A stretch of 37,060 bases of DNA from a virus, in the IMG/VR virus record IMGVR_UViG_3300020448_000736, positions 1 through 37,060 of that record; one strand, given 5' to 3'. Below the pieces are notes generated by a model. It was not told the origin of the DNA. It ran no database searches and saw only the letters and a program-made list of their open reading frames with translations. Below, in pieces: positions 1-8,640 of this stretch. Both the position numbers and the translations under genes were made by a program. How positions within the stretch are numbered: position 1 is the stretch's first letter; each line of letters opens with the position of its first letter.

Positions 1-303
1 TATCAACACAAAAAACAAGAGAGACTAGCGTTTGAACAAGAGGCAATTGCTATTGCAAAAAGAGCAGGTTTAGTATTTGATTTTAATAAGATAGATACTA
101 AATTTTTTCCTGCTTTAGTAAAAGCAATATTTGATGACGCAGATAATGAAGACCATTTATTTGCATTAAAATTGGCTATGTTTGATATTGATGAAATAAA
201 AAACTCTAAAAATCAAGAATTAAAAAAAGATTTAAGACAAGCAAAAAATAAATTAGAAATAATTAAATCTGCTATTAAGATTTTTGAGGAAGAAAGTAAT
301 TAG
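1..303 (+). CDS. Unrecognised phage protein, C-terminal 100 residues (5' end outside window)
   Basis: The reading frame is open from base 1 to a TAG at 301-303, so only the C-terminal 100 residues are seen. The fragment is charged and mostly predicted helical; the last ~35 residues, rich in Lys, Glu, Ile and Leu, could form a coiled coil. I see no catalytic motif and do not recognise the family. It is the only rightward gene left of the leftward tailoring island, and its 3' end overlaps the convergent glycosyltransferase-like gene by 29 nt. It probably ends an upstream T4-like module, but that is inference. Confidence 0.7.
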   Translation, partial: YQHKKQERLAFEQEAIAIAKRAGLVFDFNKIDTKFFPALVKAIFDDADNEDHLFALKLAMFDIDEIKNSKNQELKKDLRQAKNKLEIIKSAIKIFEEESN

Positions 304-853
304 AATACCAACCTGTCCACCCCTCTTCTAAAACGTGGTGCATTTGACCTAAAGTACAAATACTATAATCTTTTGGTCTAACGTACATATAGTCTTTAAT
401 TGAGGGACATATATTAGGGTATGTTTCATAATTTATAATTTCGTGATAATAAAACTCATCACTACCTTTACTATATCTTTTTAAATAATAATCTTCATTA
501 GATTTAAATTTTTTCCATATATAAGATACATCACCTGTCCAAGATACGACAGACGAGTTTAAAGGTGTATGAGCTGGTTCTCTCCACCAACTATCATCTA
601 ATAAAGTAAAATTCTTTTTTATCATATTTTTTAGTTCACCAAATATAACTACATCTAAATCAAAATATAAGTTTTGACCGTCTCTGTAAATATCATACAT
701 TTGAAGTTTATTGTACCAGTTGCCATACAAATCGGAAGATACAACAACAAACTCATCATACTTTAAACCAGAATAGTTATCTATCATATGTTTTAAGTTC
801 TTAACGTGCCAGTTATTAAACTTATCACCAAATCTACAACATATTATTCTCAT
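275..853 (-). CDS. Small GT-A-like glycosyltransferase (DxD)
   Basis: This 192-residue protein shows a compact GT-A-like pattern: an N-terminal strand (MRIICCRFGD), a following Val-rich strand near residues 35-40, and a DxD motif, YFDLDVV, with D65 and D67, which in GT-A enzymes binds the metal and nucleotide sugar. It is shorter than most GT-A enzymes (about 250-300 residues) and may be a minimal catalytic domain. It is the last gene of the long leftward operon and overlaps the upstream gene by 4 nt (ATGA type). It belongs with the next two genes, which have the same strand-DxD pattern. The acceptor sugar or protein is unknown. Family call is by motif and context. Confidence 0.6.
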   Translation of the reverse strand: MRIICCRFGDKFNNWHVKNLKHMIDNYSGLKYDEFVVVSSDLYGNWYNKLQMYDIYRDGQNLYFDLDVVIFGELKNMIKKNFTLLDDSWWREPAHTPLNSSVVSWTGDVSYIWKKFKSNEDYYLKRYSKGSDEFYYHEIINYETYPNICPSIKDYMYVRPKDYSICTLGQMHHVLEEGWTGWYSNYFLPQKS

Positions 854-1578
854 ATCCAGTTTTCCTTAATAAAGTCTTCTTTATGGTCGTGTATTGTTTT
901 ACCTGGACCGGCAAAGTGTACTATCTTAATTTTTTTGTTTACATTACCCATTATAGCATAATCAACATTATACTTTTGACAATATCTCATTTGTAATTCT
1001 AAATTTTCTCTAGAATCATTTGTATATTTAAATAACCATTCGCCAGGCACCGTTTTAATATTTCTAACCGTGTTATAAACAAAATTCTGTTCGCCATAAT
1101 ATTTTTTATGTACAATACCTTCATTATAAAAATGAAGTTGCCAGTATTCTGGATTTAAAGAAAATTTATCCCACACATTCATTAATGTACCCGATTTAAA
1201 TTTATAAAATCCACCATTCTTTTTTAGTTTGCCGTCCCACCAAGCTTCATAAGTTAATAACTCTTTATTTTTTACAGGCCATTTTAATAATTCATCTACG
1301 TTACCTGTTATAACTTGGTCAATATCCATAATTATAATATCATCATCTGGTGTTTGATAAGCAAAATCAGGACTAAAAAATTTTAATTTATGCCAATGAT
1401 ATTTTATATTACTATGTGGATTTAATGGTAAAACCCAATCAGCTTCTACATTAGGGTCATCACTAATACATACACGTTGAAAGTTTACACTAGAGTTTCT
1501 TTTTAATGCTCTATAAAATTTACCAACATAGTCTGGTGTATATAAACCTTTGTGATAAACGGTACATACCTTAATCAT
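850..1578 (-). CDS. GT-A-like glycosyltransferase (DxD)
   Basis: The protein has 242 residues. It begins with a strand typical of GT-A folds (MIKVCTVYHKG), has a hydrophobic strand leading to a DID motif at residues 85-87 (IIIMDIDQV), and a late His (IVHFAGPGK, near 220-228) in the position where many GT-A enzymes have a metal-binding His. These features support a nucleotide-sugar transferase acting in the cytoplasm of the infected cell. It overlaps both neighbours (4 and 8 nt), so translation is probably coupled. Donor and acceptor cannot be read from the sequence. It resembles the 192-residue neighbour in overall plan, so the pair may be diverged duplicates. Confidence 0.65.
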   Translation of the reverse strand: MIKVCTVYHKGLYTPDYVGKFYRALKRNSSVNFQRVCISDDPNVEADWVLPLNPHSNIKYHWHKLKFFSPDFAYQTPDDDIIIMDIDQVITGNVDELLKWPVKNKELLTYEAWWDGKLKKNGGFYKFKSGTLMNVWDKFSLNPEYWQLHFYNEGIVHKKYYGEQNFVYNTVRNIKTVPGEWLFKYTNDSRENLELQMRYCQKYNVDYAIMGNVNKKIKIVHFAGPGKTIHDHKEDFIKENWI

Positions 1579-2398
1579 ATATGTTTCTCCAAACTATGTC
1601 AAATCTTTTGTTAATGGCGTGAATAAATTTAGTATCTTTTGGTATAAACAATTCTCTATCAAAGAAGTAGTGCCATTTATCATCTAACCATTGAACAGGT
1701 ACATTGTTTTGTTTTAATTTAAAACCAAAAAGAGTTTCATTATCATAACCAAAGTAATCTACAATTTTTTTAGGAAAAACAGACGTATCAAACTTTAGTT
1801 GTGTCATCTTAATCATATCTTGTTCAAAATTATTAAAGTATGCCAGTTTGTAAAGATGTTCTTTATTAACACCAATAATACCTGTATTAATAACATCACA
1901 CTCTGAGCTAAGACCACTATCTAATAACATTGCTTGAGTATTATAATATTTTGAGTTAGGACTTCTAATTGTTTGTGAAGTTTCGGTAGTTTTTTCAATT
2001 GGTAAAACTCTTTCATTATTATTAAGAACAGCTATGCCTTTTGATAAATCCCAAACGTCAAAAAAGTTCTCTTTAGTATTAGGTATTACATCAAAGTCAA
2101 GATATAATATCTCATCATATTTTGCAGAAAATTTATACATTAGATATATTTTATAAAAGTTAATGATATTGTAAGTTGTAAGAAATGGATATTTACTTTT
2201 CATTTCATCATAATAAGTAAGATACTTATTGACAAAAACAAAATCACAACCTATGCCGCCAGCATATAGTTGTTTACTTTGTAATAACTGACTATGATTT
2301 TTTAAAAATTGTTTTTTAGTGTTTAAGTTTGTTTCAATATTATCAACAAACTGGTCATCTGGTATCTCAAAGTGCATAGAAAAAATTAATCTTTTCAT
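1571..2398 (-). CDS. GT-A-like glycosyltransferase (DxD)
   Basis: This 275-residue protein is the longest of three consecutive GT-A-like enzymes. The DxD motif is DFD at residues 101-103 within EILYLDFDVIPN, the classic GT-A metal/nucleotide-sugar site. An Asn-Thr-Gly segment (CDVINTGIIGV, near 168-178) and a C-terminal His (KFIHAINKR) fit the acceptor and second metal-ligand regions of the fold. It overlaps the methyltransferase upstream by 4 nt and the next transferase by 8 nt. Three such enzymes in a row suggest assembly or decoration of a short glycan. Substrates are unknown. Confidence 0.7.
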   Translation of the reverse strand: MKRLIFSMHFEIPDDQFVDNIETNLNTKKQFLKNHSQLLQSKQLYAGGIGCDFVFVNKYLTYYDEMKSKYPFLTTYNIINFYKIYLMYKFSAKYDEILYLDFDVIPNTKENFFDVWDLSKGIAVLNNNERVLPIEKTTETSQTIRSPNSKYYNTQAMLLDSGLSSECDVINTGIIGVNKEHLYKLAYFNNFEQDMIKMTQLKFDTSVFPKKIVDYFGYDNETLFGFKLKQNNVPVQWLDDKWHYFFDRELFIPKDTKFIHAINKRFDIVWRNIYD

Positions 2399-3006
2399 AA
2401 CTTACCTATTAATAAAAATCTAGTGCCTCTTTCGTCTCTAATTCTATCTTCAACCATAACCTCTGCTTTTTCCGGTAGTTGATATTTAAACTCTTCAATA
2501 GATGACACACAATTTATATGCGTAGGTATATCATACATATTGTTTGATTGAAAAGCAAAGTAAGCAGGTCTAACTCTATCCCACCAAGGATTTTTATATT
2601 CAGGTGCAGGTCCCCATTGTTTCATAGGTTTCATATGTTCGCAAGAAGTATTGATAAACAAGTTTGCTTGTTTAAACTGGTCTCTAAAATTAGAAAAAAC
2701 ATCATCTGCTATAAACTCTATATTTTTATATTCATTAAATATTCTATGTTTTGCTATACTAATAACTTTAGGGTCTTTATCTATTAAAGTTATTTTGTCA
2801 ACATACTTAAACGCCGGTATCAAGATACTACCATACCAACCACCAAATATAACAATATGACTATTCTGGTCAACTAATTGTAAATCTTCAACGTGTTTAA
2901 TTAAAACTTGCTTTGATTTAAATTGATTAGGACTAACTGAATCAAGAAAGTCTTTATTCTCTCTTACTTCTTTCATCATTTTTTCAAGTGTATTTAATTC
3001 AATCAT
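2395..3006 (-). CDS. Class I SAM-dependent methyltransferase
   Basis: The 203-residue protein has the Rossmann-like start of class I methyltransferases: motif I IVIFGGWYGS (residues 51-60) for S-adenosylmethionine, an acidic strand end LIDKDP (about 74-79) that would hold the ribose hydroxyls, and a following IEFIADDVF segment at the adenine-binding position. The motif I Gly pattern (GGWYGS) is unusual, and the usual acidic first residue is not obvious. It sits between a carbamoyltransferase and three glycosyltransferases with 4-nt overlaps on both sides, so it probably methylates a sugar or a small intermediate, though a nucleic acid or protein target is not excluded. Confidence 0.7.
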   Translation of the reverse strand: MIELNTLEKMMKEVRENKDFLDSVSPNQFKSKQVLIKHVEDLQLVDQNSHIVIFGGWYGSILIPAFKYVDKITLIDKDPKVISIAKHRIFNEYKNIEFIADDVFSNFRDQFKQANLFINTSCEHMKPMKQWGPAPEYKNPWWDRVRPAYFAFQSNNMYDIPTHINCVSSIEEFKYQLPEKAEVMVEDRIRDERGTRFLLIGKL

Positions 3007-4469
3007 TTGTAAATTACCTTATCATTAATAACTAATATATCTATTGCAGTTTTTTTAAAAGTATCTAACGCTTGTGCTGGTGTTTCAACAATAGGTTCTT
3101 GACAATTAAAACTTGTATTTAATAGCATAGGTATACCTGTCTCTTTATAAAATGCTTTTATAATATCATAAAATTTTTGATTAAACTTTCTATTGACCGT
3201 TTGTATTCTTGCAGTACCATCAACGTGTGTTATACCTGGCACTTTATCTGATTTTACTTTACAGATACGAGACATAAAAGGACTTGGTAATCTTGTATCA
3301 AAATATTCTTGATATTGTTCTTCTAATACTGCTGGTGCAAATGGTCTAAAGTCTTCTCTCATTTTTATTGTTTTATTAATTACATCTTTTATATCTTTTC
3401 TTCTAGGGTCTGCTAATATACTTCTATTACCTAAAGCACGATTGCCACTTTCTGATTTATCTTGAAACCAACCTACTATTTTACCGTTAGCAATTTCTTT
3501 TGCAATCTTTTCATAGTCGGCGTATATAAAACCTGGAAAATTGTATTCTTGACCACCAAAAGTTTCTGATTTATGAATCACATTATTAATATTAGCATTA
3601 GCGTGTTGATAAACACCTATTGCTTGTCCTTCATCACCGACAGCAGGCGGCACATAAACATTTTCATACTGACTTAAAAACTCTTCATTCATATATCCGT
3701 TATATGCAACACCACCAGCGATACAAAGATTTTCGCAAGTTTTTAATGGATAGATATGCTCTCTAATTTTATCTATTGTGAATTGTTGCAGAGTGTAGGC
3801 TAGATTTTCTCTACCATATTTTGCAATATTAATCAGTTTATGTATATCGTAATTTTTCTCTCGGATATCGCCGGAGATTATCGTTTCAAACACATCATAG
3901 TAGTATTGACTAAAACTACCATAGCCGACTAACCCCATTAGTTTACTTGCGCCTAACGACCCAAATCCTGTGAGTTTAGACATCTGATTCCATAACCACC
4001 CTAAAGGCAACTCTTTTGACAAGTCTTTTATGTTTTCATCTTTATCAACAAAGATACATCTAAATTTAGCACCTATTCCGTCAATGGCAAGTATATCTGA
4101 TTTTTCAAAACCAGAATTAAAAAAAGCATATACAGCGTGAGACTGGTGGTGGTCACAATAATAAATGTCATCTTTAAACACAAAGTCATATAGTTTTTTA
4201 GGTACGAAATCAAGAAACTCTTTATCTAATATGTCTCTAATCTTTCTGATACCACCGATAGTATATGAAAATGCTAGTATGTCATTTGTTTTTTTAAAAT
4301 ACTCATTTACAAATTCATTATTTAAATCATAATTATTTGTATCTAGTTTTCCGTCTTTACGTTTTAAATTATGTTTAAATCTAGTGTATCTTTCCATTTG
4401 TTTATGCAGTTTACCATCATAAAAATTATGGTCGTGTAAATTTAAAGCAACAGCGTTTATATTATGCAT
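3003..4469 (-). CDS. NodU/CmcH-family O-carbamoyltransferase
   Basis: The 488-residue protein matches the carbamoyltransferase family, which moves the carbamoyl group of carbamoyl phosphate to a hydroxyl through an adenylate intermediate. An N-terminal Kae1-like domain carries the metal-binding His cluster YCDHHQSHA (H107, H108, H111) and AIDGIGAK (128-135); IAGGVAYNG lies near 250-258. A YrdC-like C-terminal domain holds SGNRALGNRSILADPR (341-356), MREDFRPFAPAVLEE and LLNTSFNCQEPIV (449-461). It is shorter than the usual 550-600 residues but the motifs are intact. Its place among glycosyltransferases and a methyltransferase suggests sugar carbamoylation, as in Nod factors and some polysaccharides. 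The acceptor is not known. Confidence 0.92.
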   Translation of the reverse strand: MHNINAVALNLHDHNFYDGKLHKQMERYTRFKHNLKRKDGKLDTNNYDLNNEFVNEYFKKTNDILAFSYTIGGIRKIRDILDKEFLDFVPKKLYDFVFKDDIYYCDHHQSHAVYAFFNSGFEKSDILAIDGIGAKFRCIFVDKDENIKDLSKELPLGWLWNQMSKLTGFGSLGASKLMGLVGYGSFSQYYYDVFETIISGDIREKNYDIHKLINIAKYGRENLAYTLQQFTIDKIREHIYPLKTCENLCIAGGVAYNGYMNEEFLSQYENVYVPPAVGDEGQAIGVYQHANANINNVIHKSETFGGQEYNFPGFIYADYEKIAKEIANGKIVGWFQDKSESGNRALGNRSILADPRRKDIKDVINKTIKMREDFRPFAPAVLEEQYQEYFDTRLPSPFMSRICKVKSDKVPGITHVDGTARIQTVNRKFNQKFYDIIKAFYKETGIPMLLNTSFNCQEPIVETPAQALDTFKKTAIDILVINDKVIYK

Positions 4470-5286
4470 TTAACACCTTCGCATATTTTCTAAAAGGGAA
4501 ATGTCCTTTTGGTGGAACCCATTCAGTACAAGTTTTACAATAGTTCTCATATTTAAATAATTGCCAGTTCATCATCTTATCTATGTTCTCTTGCGTTAAA
4601 TCAAAAGTTTTAGATAGTTCTTTATTATTAGCAAACTTTTTACTACAATGAACAATATGTCTTTTTTCAAAATCTATTACAGGCACCTGTGGAAAAGCTG
4701 CACACATTTTCCTATCTATCTCTTCGGCCTGTATAACATCTGTAAACTCCGGTGACCTACCATTAAATGCTTTCCACATTGTATTCTTATGATTTAATTT
4801 TTCTAATACTTCAGGATATTTGTCTTTGTATTTAAAGTAGTTTGGTGTTCTAACAACAACGTTAAAATTATTCTTATCATTTTCTGGTACATAATCAAAG
4901 TTACCTAATTTTTTTACTTTGTCCTCATACCAATCTAATATATTATGTTCAACATATAGTATATCCTCATCTTCTAATATATGTGGATATCTTTTACGTA
5001 TGAAAGAGTTAGACAATACTGATACAACAAAGTTATCATTCTTTTTAATCTCAGCGATAACTTCATCTAAATTTTTTATTAGACCTGGTTCACCGCCTAG
5101 TAAGTTAACTCTGACTTTATAGTTCTTTAGATACCCTAAAACCTTTCTTAAAAAATCCATATCAACGGTCAAGTTTCTCATTTCTAAAGTATAACTTGTA
5201 CAATAATGACAATCTTTATTGCACGACATTGATAGAAAGAAATCTATCGCTCTATAATTATCTTGTATTTCTTTAAAGGTTTTCAT
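4462..5286 (-). CDS. Radical SAM enzyme with C-terminal Cys-rich (SPASM-like) region
   Basis: The 274-residue protein has the radical SAM signature CNKDCHYC (C22, C26, C29), which binds a 4Fe-4S cluster and S-adenosylmethionine, followed by the SAM-contacting GGEP motif (64-67). More cysteines (MCAAFP near 194, HCSKKF near 214, and YCKTC near the C-terminus) suggest a second cluster of the SPASM or twitch kind. Such enzymes perform difficult radical chemistry on peptides, sugars or cofactors; the substrate here is unknown. It overlaps a 50-codon gene upstream by 4 nt and the carbamoyltransferase downstream by 8 nt. This is one of three CxxxCxxC radical SAM proteins in the window. Confidence 0.88.
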   Translation of the reverse strand: MKTFKEIQDNYRAIDFFLSMSCNKDCHYCTSYTLEMRNLTVDMDFLRKVLGYLKNYKVRVNLLGGEPGLIKNLDEVIAEIKKNDNFVVSVLSNSFIRKRYPHILEDEDILYVEHNILDWYEDKVKKLGNFDYVPENDKNNFNVVVRTPNYFKYKDKYPEVLEKLNHKNTMWKAFNGRSPEFTDVIQAEEIDRKMCAAFPQVPVIDFEKRHIVHCSKKFANNKELSKTFDLTQENIDKMMNWQLFKYENYCKTCTEWVPPKGHFPFRKYAKVLNA

Positions 5287-5435
5287 TTAAAATATTTTTC
5301 TAATTTTTCATAATACTTAATCAACGTATCTTTAGGTATAGGTGCGCCAAATAAATTTAATGTCTTACTTTTAACTACCTTTTTAATGTATAAAGGATTT
5401 TTCTTAAAGATTATAATGTTATTCTTATTTTTCAT
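5283..5435 (-). CDS. Small basic protein, 50 residues, unrecognised
   Basis: An ATG at 5435 opens a 50-codon frame ending in TGA at 5283-5285. It fills the only gap in the operon and overlaps both neighbours in the usual style: 11 nt with the gene upstream and 4 nt (ATGA) with the radical SAM gene downstream. The peptide is Lys-rich (about 14 Lys) and starts MKNKNNIIIFKKNPLY. There is no Cys and no recognised motif. The exact fit between neighbours is the main evidence that it is translated. It could act with the radical SAM enzyme or only couple translation; both are inference. Confidence 0.55.
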   Translation of the reverse strand: MKNKNNIIIFKKNPLYIKKVVKSKTLNLFGAPIPKDTLIKYYEKLEKYFK

Positions 5436-5727
5436 TTATCATTTTAAAAAAGAAAGTATTAAATGCTACTAATAATTTCTCTCTTGGTTTACCTGTTAAG
5501 TATGAAGATATATCAACCCATTCTGGCATTTGATAAGTCTTCTCGATTAAATAATGGTAGATATCTTCAACCTCTTTATCTACTAAACTTTCATCAAACA
5601 TATTGTCACCTAAAACTTTATGCATAATCTGACATAACTCAATAGGGCATTTATCAGTTATATCTGTCATATTACCTTGTTCGTCAATATGACTAAATTG
5701 AGTTAGTGATTTATTATGTTCTATCAT
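5425..5727 (-). CDS. Hypothetical protein, 100 residues
   Basis: This 100-residue acidic-to-neutral protein is predicted mostly helical, with a short beta-like start (FSHIDEQGNMTDITD). I do not recognise the family. It overlaps the aminotransferase gene upstream by 4 nt and the 50-codon gene downstream by 11 nt, so it is clearly part of the operon. The segment EVEDIYHYLIEKTYQMPEWVDI near residues 52-73 is the most distinctive stretch. No membrane segment or signal peptide is visible. A small accessory subunit for a neighbouring enzyme is possible, but nothing in the sequence proves it. Confidence 0.7.
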   Translation of the reverse strand: MIEHNKSLTQFSHIDEQGNMTDITDKCPIELCQIMHKVLGDNMFDESLVDKEVEDIYHYLIEKTYQMPEWVDISSYLTGKPREKLLVAFNTFFFKMINEK

Positions 5728-6764
5728 ATTAATAATAAGATAGTATTAATTACTTTATCTTGTTCCTCTCTTTTCATAAATGGATATAAAGGCAAAGTTA
5801 GTATTGAATCACAAACAATTCTTGTTATAAAATCATCATCTTTTCTATGTTCAATATTCTTATACATTATATTATCTGAAATAGGTTTATCATAATGTAT
5901 CTGACCTATTTTTTCTTTTACTCTATCTCTTACTTCTCTGTTTTGAAATCTAACTATATATTTGTGATAGTTATGATTTAGTCTATCAGGTGTCATTTGT
6001 ATGGTTACATAGTCTTTTAATTTGTCATCATAATATTTGGCAAGTTCTTGCCTTTTAGCAATATAGTATTTTAATTTTTTCAATCTAAAATTAATTACTT
6101 CAGCATTAAACAATAACATTTTAGAGTTATATCCTAATTGTTTATGTTCGCCGTGTTTTCGTAATCTCTTAAATATCTCTGTGTCACCATTTGTTAATAT
6201 AGCACCACCACCAGCGATACCAGCTACCACTTTATTTGCATTGAAACTAAATGTACTAATATCTCCTATCGTACCTGCCTTTACACCATTTAAACTTGAA
6301 CCTAATGATTGGCAAGCGTCTTCTATAAAGTGAATATTTTTATCTTTACAAAATTCTCTTATCTTACTAGTATCGGACATATTACCAAATAGATGAGGAT
6401 AAATTATTGCTTTTACTTTATCAGAGTACATTCTTTTTATACTATCTAAAGACATATGATAATCAGGCATACTAATATCACAAAATACAGGTGTTGCGCC
6501 GGCCATAGATATAACACTTGCAGTTGATATCCAAGAGAAGTTTGTAGTTAATACTTCATCGCCTGTACCTACACCAATCTTTAATAGTGAAAAAAATAAT
6601 GCGTCTGTTCCACTATTACAAACAACAACGTTTCTACCAAACATATCTGATAAGTTATCTTCAAGAAACTCTACATTAGATTCTTGATTTTTTCTCATAG
6701 ACTTATCAAATAATTCTTGATATTCTTTTGTAAAGATTTCGTATTCTTTATCCCAACCGTGCAT
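5724..6764 (-). CDS. DegT/DnrJ/EryC1/StrS-family PLP aminotransferase
   Basis: The 346-residue protein belongs to the sugar aminotransferase family that converts keto-sugar nucleotides to amino sugars with pyridoxal phosphate. Family marks are CNSGTDALFFSLL (cofactor phosphate loop, near 49-61), GDEVLTTNFSWISTA, the Asp/Gln pair in FIEDACQSLGS (near 145-155) and the Schiff-base Lys in STFSFNANKVVAGIAGGGAI (near 170-189). It is slightly shorter than the usual 370-400 residues. It shares one base with the Cys-rich gene upstream (TAATG) and overlaps the next gene by 4 nt. Together with the glycosyltransferases and carbamoyltransferase it suggests synthesis of an amino-sugar-containing glycan; a few members are dehydratases instead. 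Confidence 0.9.
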   Translation of the reverse strand: MHGWDKEYEIFTKEYQELFDKSMRKNQESNVEFLEDNLSDMFGRNVVVCNSGTDALFFSLLKIGVGTGDEVLTTNFSWISTASVISMAGATPVFCDISMPDYHMSLDSIKRMYSDKVKAIIYPHLFGNMSDTSKIREFCKDKNIHFIEDACQSLGSSLNGVKAGTIGDISTFSFNANKVVAGIAGGGAILTNGDTEIFKRLRKHGEHKQLGYNSKMLLFNAEVINFRLKKLKYYIAKRQELAKYYDDKLKDYVTIQMTPDRLNHNYHKYIVRFQNREVRDRVKEKIGQIHYDKPISDNIMYKNIEHRKDDDFITRIVCDSILTLPLYPFMKREEQDKVINTILLLI

Positions 6765-7129
6765 TATATTTTTCTCACTAAAGTTTTTTCACCTAGAGGC
6801 GTATCAGGTGTATAATAAGTTTCTTTTCTTACAACATCATCACTATCTTCTCTAACTTGACAAGTGTTAATACAAGCCCAAGGTAAGTCATCTATTTTTT
6901 GTAATCTTAAATTTTCTTCAAATTTTAACCATTCAGGTTGCATAATTATATCTTCAATACTTTCGTGTTCACTAACTTTACTTTGTTCTAAAAGTTTTTG
7001 AAATCTAGGGTCGTCCATAGTTCTATGAGAATCACAATAACAACAAGGTATTAAATGACCTCTATTAGTGTATGCTACGCTTTGTTCACCTGTAAAACAT
7101 TTAGCCCTTATAACAATTTTTTTAGTCAT
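6764..7129 (-). CDS. Stand-alone Cys-rich SPASM-like partner of the adjacent radical SAM protein
   Basis: The 121-residue protein has Cys at 11, 29, 30, 32, 86 and 90, with the pattern HLIPCCYCD followed much later by ACINTC. In radical SAM proteins with a SPASM domain, a similar Cys cluster after a Gly/Pro turn binds one or two auxiliary 4Fe-4S clusters. The upstream gene supplies the CxxxCxxC radical SAM barrel but no such tail. The two share one base (TAATG), so translation is coupled. I read the pair as a radical SAM/SPASM enzyme made as two polypeptides. It could also be a separate Fe-S or zinc-binding protein. Confidence 0.65.
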   Translation of the reverse strand: MTKKIVIRAKCFTGEQSVAYTNRGHLIPCCYCDSHRTMDDPRFQKLLEQSKVSEHESIEDIIMQPEWLKFEENLRLQKIDDLPWACINTCQVREDSDDVVRKETYYTPDTPLGEKTLVRKI

Positions 7130-7764
7130 TATTTTTTACTCATATTATATTTTTTACTAGGTCTTAATGGGTCGTTTTCAGAATTCCATCTTGACGATTG
7201 TAATAACATAAAGGTAACCCCTTCTTTTTTTGCTATCTCTTGAGCTTTTAATATGTTATCTTCATTATACTTAAATACTAGATATTGCCAAACAGGCAAT
7301 TGTTTTAAATACTTTTTAGATTCTATCATTAGATTAAAAAGTTTTTTACCATCTTGATTGATACGATAGATATGACTTTGTTCAGGTAAACCATCAATAC
7401 CAAATACCCATTTTGCTTCTGGATTTGCTTTAAACGCTTTCATATACCAATGATGAGGTTTTAAACTAGAGGCATTATGAATAATTGCCTCAATTTTATT
7501 TTTATAACAATACTCTAAAAATTGTATAAATTTTGGGTGATGAACCGGGTCAGACAATTGACCACAAAAGTTTATAGATTTAAAAAATTTAGTTAATTTA
7601 TAAAATTCCTCCATACTAATATCATAACCAGGCACTTTTTTACCTTTAATTCCATAATGCCTTTGTCTCTGACAATTAGGGCACTCTAAAGGGCAACGGT
7701 GACTAATATCAATATTTAATCTACGTCTTTTAAAAAAAGAGACTGCTGAGTAATTAGTTTTCAT
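7129..7764 (-). CDS. Radical SAM domain protein (split from its Cys-rich tail)
   Basis: The 211-residue protein carries CPLECPNC (C24, C28, C31), the radical SAM CxxxCxxC cluster motif, after a start strand NIDISHR. It is short for the family and ends after KKYNMSKK, with no auxiliary-cluster cysteines. The segment FCGQLSDPVHHPKF (near 71-84) occupies the place of the usual GGEP motif. The next gene, which shares one base with the stop codon, supplies a Cys-rich tail of the kind normally fused to such barrels. A run of six A just before the stop (AAA AAA TAA TG) could in principle allow a -1 slip giving a fusion, but coupled reinitiation is simpler. Substrate unknown. Confidence 0.82.
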   Translation of the reverse strand: MKTNYSAVSFFKRRRLNIDISHRCPLECPNCQRQRHYGIKGKKVPGYDISMEEFYKLTKFFKSINFCGQLSDPVHHPKFIQFLEYCYKNKIEAIIHNASSLKPHHWYMKAFKANPEAKWVFGIDGLPEQSHIYRINQDGKKLFNLMIESKKYLKQLPVWQYLVFKYNEDNILKAQEIAKKEGVTFMLLQSSRWNSENDPLRPSKKYNMSKK

Positions 7765-8639
7765 TTTACTTTACCTATCAAGTCAATTAATATCTTTGCA
7801 TTTTCTTTATACATTTCTTTTGTAGGGACAGGTCTTTTCATATAAACAGGTCCGCCATCTTTTATATTTTTATCTCTTAAATATTCTATATTTTTACCTA
7901 ACCATTTACATTCTTGTATAAGTCTTGGTGCTGGGTCATAATAGTTTTTTGTGTAAACGTAAGTGTTAAACAGACCTAGTAAATTATGAACAGGCGCAAA
8001 TATATTATTGTAGTCCATTATAATATAATCCTCGTCATATGTCAATATTCCGTGAGACTTAAAGCAGTTCGGACACTCTTTTATCCATCTATCAATCTCT
8101 TTATAATATACTTTATTTGTGCCTAAAAATAGATACTCAAATTGTACATCATTTTTTATTGGTTTATACTCTTCAAAATTAATCATTTTTTCATATTGAG
8201 CACCAACACCATTTGGATAAACATCATAATCGCATAAATCATAAACTTGTTTAGGTTTAAAATATTCTAATGCCAAAGGATATTCTTTGACGTGATTTTC
8301 AGAGTAAATTGCTATTAGTTTATTGTTAAATAATAAATGACCTGTCATTAATTGGTCAGTTGTGTAATAATCTTTATCTTTATATAATAACGTTAACATA
8401 CTTCTACCTAATATAAAAGTTATGTCATCTGATTCAGGTGTATAAAAGTCAAATATAATATTTGAACAAGTTTTATACTTTTCTGTTATTGCGTCTATAT
8501 AATGTTTTTTTGAAAAGTTATAATGTGTAATTATTACTACTTGAGCTTTAATGCCAATAGAGTTTAAATAACAACAATGTTCATAACTATAACAAAGTAA
8601 ACCATCGCCAGGTTTACTGGTCACCACTATATTAATCAT
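7761..8639 (-). CDS. GT-B-like glycosyltransferase (probable)
   Basis: This 292-residue protein looks like a GT-B glycosyltransferase. The N-terminal Rossmann-like half starts with MINIVVTSKPGDGLL and has an EHCCYLNSIGIKAQVV segment. The C-terminal half has YYDPAPRLIQECKWLGKNI (near 236-254), which resembles the E-containing donor-binding helix of GT4-type enzymes. The family resemblance is at motif level only, and the DxD of GT-A enzymes is absent. It lies between the nitroreductase-like gene (1 nt gap) and the radical SAM barrel gene (4 nt overlap). The role would be transfer of a sugar in the glycan assembled by this operon; donor and acceptor are unknown. Confidence 0.55.
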   Translation of the reverse strand: MINIVVTSKPGDGLLCYSYEHCCYLNSIGIKAQVVIITHYNFSKKHYIDAITEKYKTCSNIIFDFYTPESDDITFILGRSMLTLLYKDKDYYTTDQLMTGHLLFNNKLIAIYSENHVKEYPLALEYFKPKQVYDLCDYDVYPNGVGAQYEKMINFEEYKPIKNDVQFEYLFLGTNKVYYKEIDRWIKECPNCFKSHGILTYDEDYIIMDYNNIFAPVHNLLGLFNTYVYTKNYYDPAPRLIQECKWLGKNIEYLRDKNIKDGGPVYMKRPVPTKEMYKENAKILIDLIGKVK

Positions 8640-8640
8640 A

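Noticed and set aside
2548-2860. Rightward open frames of 69-79 codons inside the methyltransferase gene
   Set aside because: They are opposite-strand shadows of a gene with clear motifs, have no ribosome site and unusual composition.
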